A DNA stretch of 18,546 nt from contig CAZFWV010000114.1 of NCBI GenBank assembly GCA_964522605.1, forward strand, positions 1 to 18,546, read 5' to 3'. The stretch's first letter is position 1. Every line of letters begins with the position of its first letter. Positions 15,474 through 18,546 of the stretch are shown here, piece by piece. Made by a program: the position numbers and the translations under genes. This DNA is from CAVZLD01 sp964522605 (lineage in GTDB: Bacteria; Planctomycetota; Planctomycetia; Pirellulales; Pirellulaceae). The notes beneath the pieces are model-generated. The model searched no databases. It saw only the letters and a program-made list of their open reading frames with translations, and was not told the origin of the DNA.

Positions 15474-15546
15474 TTTATCCTCCCGCTTTGAAACCGCCTG
15501 AAGGAGACCATCAAAAAGGGTAGCCCCCAAGACCGAATAAAGCCGC

Positions 15547-15646
15547 NNNNNNNNNNNNNNNNNNNNNNNNNNNNNNNNNNNNNNNNNNNNNNNNNNNNNN
15601 NNNNNNNNNNNNNNNNNNNNNNNNNNNNNNNNNNNNNNNNNNNNNN
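15547..15646. other. Assembly gap (100 N)
   Basis: Exactly 100 undetermined bases, probably a scaffold join. It removes the 3' end of the GH106-like gene. The flank at 15474-15546 has no gene; it may belong to another repeat, but no second copy is present in this window to prove that. Confidence 0.95.
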
Positions 15647-18363
15647 TTGATGTCGTAGAACTTCTTCCATTCGATCCCGCGTCGGTCGAGGTCGCGGATC
15701 CGATTGGCTGAGAGGTTGGTGACTTCGATGGCCAAATGGTTGTCACCGTCCTGGATCCAGTCGGTGACATCGACCCGAAACGGGTGAGCAACGACAACGC
15801 CGGCGGGATGGCCGTTGACCCATACGCGAGCACTCTCTCGAACGTCACCCAGGTCGAGTAACCACCCGTCCGCAGGTTGTTCTGGTCTGCGGAACGTGGC
15901 CGTGTATCGCGCCGCCCCGGCAAATCGCTCGGCATCGGGAGTGTCGATTTGCGTCCAAGACTTCAGGGTTTCCGTGACAACATCTTGCGGTAATACCGGA
16001 CCGCCCTCGACAAACGAAATCTGCCATGGACCGTCGATCACCGAAGGAATACCGACCGGTTTCCTGCTGGGCCACGAAGGACCGTTCAGCAATTCCTCGG
16101 CAAAGACCCGCAGCAGGCGTGTTTCACCAGGTCGCATCTGCAGTTCGATCTCCGTCCGGCCGTTCACGGCGCGGGTTGAGGCGAGCGCTGCGCGACCGGT
16201 CATCGGGTCCATTAACACCGCGGATCGACATGGTGAGGCGAAAGGGATCCAGCCATTCACCTCGTGGGCGGTGTGGTTCACCAAGAAGTATGTGACATGC
16301 GAGGCATTCTGGCGTCGGATGAATTGGAGGCCGCAATCGACGAGGGCTTCTCGTGGAATTTCCGCCGCGTCCAGCAGTTGGGACAAGTCTTCTCCGACAA
16401 TGAACCGTCCAGATTCGAACGAGGCGGAACCCGTTGCGTCGGGTTGGATCTCGCCGAGGAGCGCAGCCAACTCTTGTTGTCGATCGGCGTGGTTCTGCCA
16501 GCCGGGCACATCACGCGGCAGGCTCTTCCAAACCAACACGGTTGCCCCGGAGCGGGCTAGATCGATCAGTTGACGGATCGTTTCGGGGGGCACATGTCGT
16601 GCTGCGGGAACGAGAATCGCGCGATATTGGTTTCCCTTCGTAGTCGTCAGCCGCTGATTCTCGCATCGAATCTGCCGAAGCTGTCGATCGGATACAAAGT
16701 CAAACGTGTACCCGTGATCGATCATCCATCGCCCCGCGTCACCACAGTCGGTCTTCTCAATCCAGTCGGGGTCGTGGACCGTGAAACGTCTGTCTGCGTT
16801 TCCGACGTCCATCCATAGATCGTATACGGGCCAGTAGACCAGCACATCGTTGTGGGGCCGTCCTGCTTGAAGAAGACTCTGGCAGCGACTGATATAGGCG
16901 TTCAACACGGAGATGTCACGGAAGATCGAGTTTCGCGCGTTCGCTTGTGTCGAGGCATAAAACAGCCAGCCGGGCCAGGCGGTTTTTTCTGGAGCGAAAC
17001 AGATTCCGTGGTAGTAAATTCCATTGATTCCGTTGAGCAGCAGCTTGTCCGCCTCCGCCTTAATCTGGGAGAGGGCCGTGTGGTAATGGTTTCGCAGCCA
17101 CGTAAAACTCTCCGAAATGATCAGTTCTCGGTCGGCCACATGCGCCGCCGAGGAAGCGAACCGATTCACAAGGTCGCTCTGGCGATCCGGGCGAATCCAT
17201 TGCGGGTCGCGCCGAAAGCCAGGGATATCAAAGATGGAAGCGCCGAAGACTTCCGTCTCGGGAATCTCGGCCGTGGCGTACATGTCGAGCAGGTTGGCGG
17301 GTGCCCCGTGGGCCTGCACGCGCAGGCTGCTGCCGCGCGCGTTGGCCCAGTCGCGGATCTGTTCAATTCGTGCAATCAGGAGATCGGATAACGTTTCACG
17401 GTAATCGCACAGTACGCGCCGCGTATGTCCATCGTCCGCCGGACCCGCTAGGGCGGCGGCGTGATCCTCCAGCGAATAGCCACGCCACTGTCGAAATGAC
17501 TCCAAGAACTCGGGGCACCAATTGCCGGGGTTCTCGAACGAATCATAGTAGAAGGCGCGCGGCGAACGGCCCTCCGCCGCGCGAAACCGCTGGCTCAGCC
17601 AATCAAAGTGAAACGCAACCGCTTCGCGAGAATAGGGATTGACGGTCAGTCCCTCTCCGCCGGGTCCGGCACGTTTTACCCGATCTCTTCGGTTGCGGGC
17701 GACGATCTGTGTGCCCTCGACGGCGTAACTCTGCTCCGCGTACTGCGGTGTCACGTGAGGTCCGCCCAGTCGCCAGCCCGAACTGGGAGTCAGGTCGATG
17801 TTCATCTCCAACCGTTCGGCCTCGGCAACCGCGTGGTTGTACATCTCAAACCAACGGGGCGAAAAAATGTCGATGAAACGGTCCTCTTCGCCGCGTACTC
17901 CATAGATGCCAATCACTCCCAGGTTGCCCCAGCCTGCCTTGCGGTACGTTTCCAGATTCCAGGTCAGATCCTGCTTCGTGACCGCACTGGCCGGCCACCA
18001 CCAATAGGCACCGGGTCGATGCTCGGGTTGGAGCTTGGGCCAGTCAAACGGTCCGCTTCCTTCCTGGATCGATAAGAAGTCATCCGGCGCGGTCCACGTT
18101 GGAGTCGCTGCTACGTCGGGGGACGGGGACGATTCAGCTTTCGTCGCATCGGATTGTTCCGCGGCCTGCAACGACGAGATCTCGCCGAATCGGAAGGGCT
18201 GGCCAAGGCTGCTGGCGATCAGGCAGAGCATGATCACGTAGGTTGTTGGCCCAGATCGCGTGTGGTCGCGAAAATGCGTGAACTGACGGCATGAACGATC
18301 GACGTTGCGCCCTCGGCCGGGGATTTTGCACCAGAGTCCGTGGTGGATTTGAGTGGCTCTCAT
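15647..18363 (-). CDS. Secreted GH106-like alpha-L-rhamnosidase, 3' end lost in gap
   Basis: About 905 residues are readable. The family start block is clear: RPGAYWWWPASAVTK (116-130) followed by a helix and GVIGIYG, then SPRWFEMYNHAVAEAERL and SSGWRLGGPHVTP (194-206), a run typical of GH106. Further family segments are YYDSFENPG (272-280) and LRVQAHGAPANLLDMY (347-362). The enzyme would remove L-rhamnose from glycans outside the cytoplasm. Residues about 38-68 act as a signal peptide or anchor (hydrophobic TTYVIMLCLIASSL, then LQAAEQ). Residues about 800-905 are a jelly-roll sugar-binding domain (WLLDLGDVRESARVWVNG). The start at 18363 has GGGAG 10 nt upstream; an ATG at residue 45 is an alternative. 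Family members usually run some 30 residues beyond WKKFYDI, so the true stop is probably inside the gap. Codons after the gap (to 15511) are an artefact of reading through N. Confidence 0.85.
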
Positions 18364-18546
18364 GTCTCATCGTCTCCCAATAGGTTTCCCACAGCTTAAC
18401 GGGTTTGCGGTGAATTGCACGCGGCCGCGGGGCTGACTGTGGACGGACGTCGCCTACGGTCACGAGTTATTCCCTGCGGCGCGGTGAATGTTCCCCGGGA
18501 AGCCACATTGCCCCGCTGATTTCCGGGCTTCCGTCGGTCGCCCGGG
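18364..18546. other. Upstream region of the rhamnosidase-like gene, to window end
   Basis: These 183 nt are GC-rich and hold no recognisable gene. I found no convincing promoter hexamer pair on the minus strand. Any regulator or gene upstream lies beyond the window. Confidence 0.4.

Noticed and set aside
15511..15546. C-terminal residues of the rhamnosidase-like frame after the second gap
   Set aside because: They are joined only through 100 N of uncertain length and do not resemble the family's C-terminus.

Overview
The window looks like a scaffold piece from a planctomycete (Pirellulales-like), probably assembled from a metagenome. This is inferred from the gene mix: secreted GH2 and GH106-type glycosidases, a Tat-signal DegT-family aminotransferase, a Ser/Thr kinase with an N-terminal zinc-ribbon motif and a C-terminal extracytoplasmic sensor, a SulP transporter fused to a carbonic-anhydrase-like domain, and palindromic repeats between genes. 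No rRNA, tRNA, CRISPR array or transposase is visible. Two runs of exactly 100 N (11475-11574 and 15547-15646) are scaffold gaps whose true size is unknown.

Layout. 25-2838 (+): secreted GH2 glycosidase. 2839-3150: spacer with an 82-bp palindromic repeat. 7002-3151 (-): a compact three-gene sugar ABC importer operon in the order ATPase, permease, binding lipoprotein, with overlapping genes. 7003-7274: divergent promoter region with a candidate operator on the operon side and a sigma70-like promoter on the other. 7275-9548 (+): SulP anion transporter, STAS domain and degenerate beta-carbonic-anhydrase domain. 9549-10022: non-coding, with nested inverted repeats. 10023-11390 (+): Tat-signal DegT-type PLP enzyme. 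11391-11643: spacer with a gap. 13509-11644 (-): secreted protein of unknown family, possibly a glycosidase. 13725-15473 (+): membrane Ser/Thr kinase with a Cache-like sensor. 15474-15646: spacer and gap. 18363-15647 (-): secreted GH106-like alpha-L-rhamnosidase whose 3' end is lost in the gap.

How the parts may work together. The secreted glycosidases and the ABC importer fit uptake of plant or algal glycans, possibly rhamnose-containing, but nothing in the sequence fixes the substrate. The operon is tight. The other genes are single units in alternating orientation, so a shared pathway is inference only.

Most worth following up: (1) the SulP fusion whose carbonic-anhydrase domain has lost both zinc cysteines and the catalytic Asp; (2) a roughly 120-residue soluble domain inserted after the first membrane helix of the ABC permease; (3) a 9-nt-phased palindromic repeat whose 14-nt end sequence also borders the first assembly gap, so that all three convergent gene junctions carry a repeat or a gap; (4) the secreted protein at 11644-13509, which I cannot place in a family.
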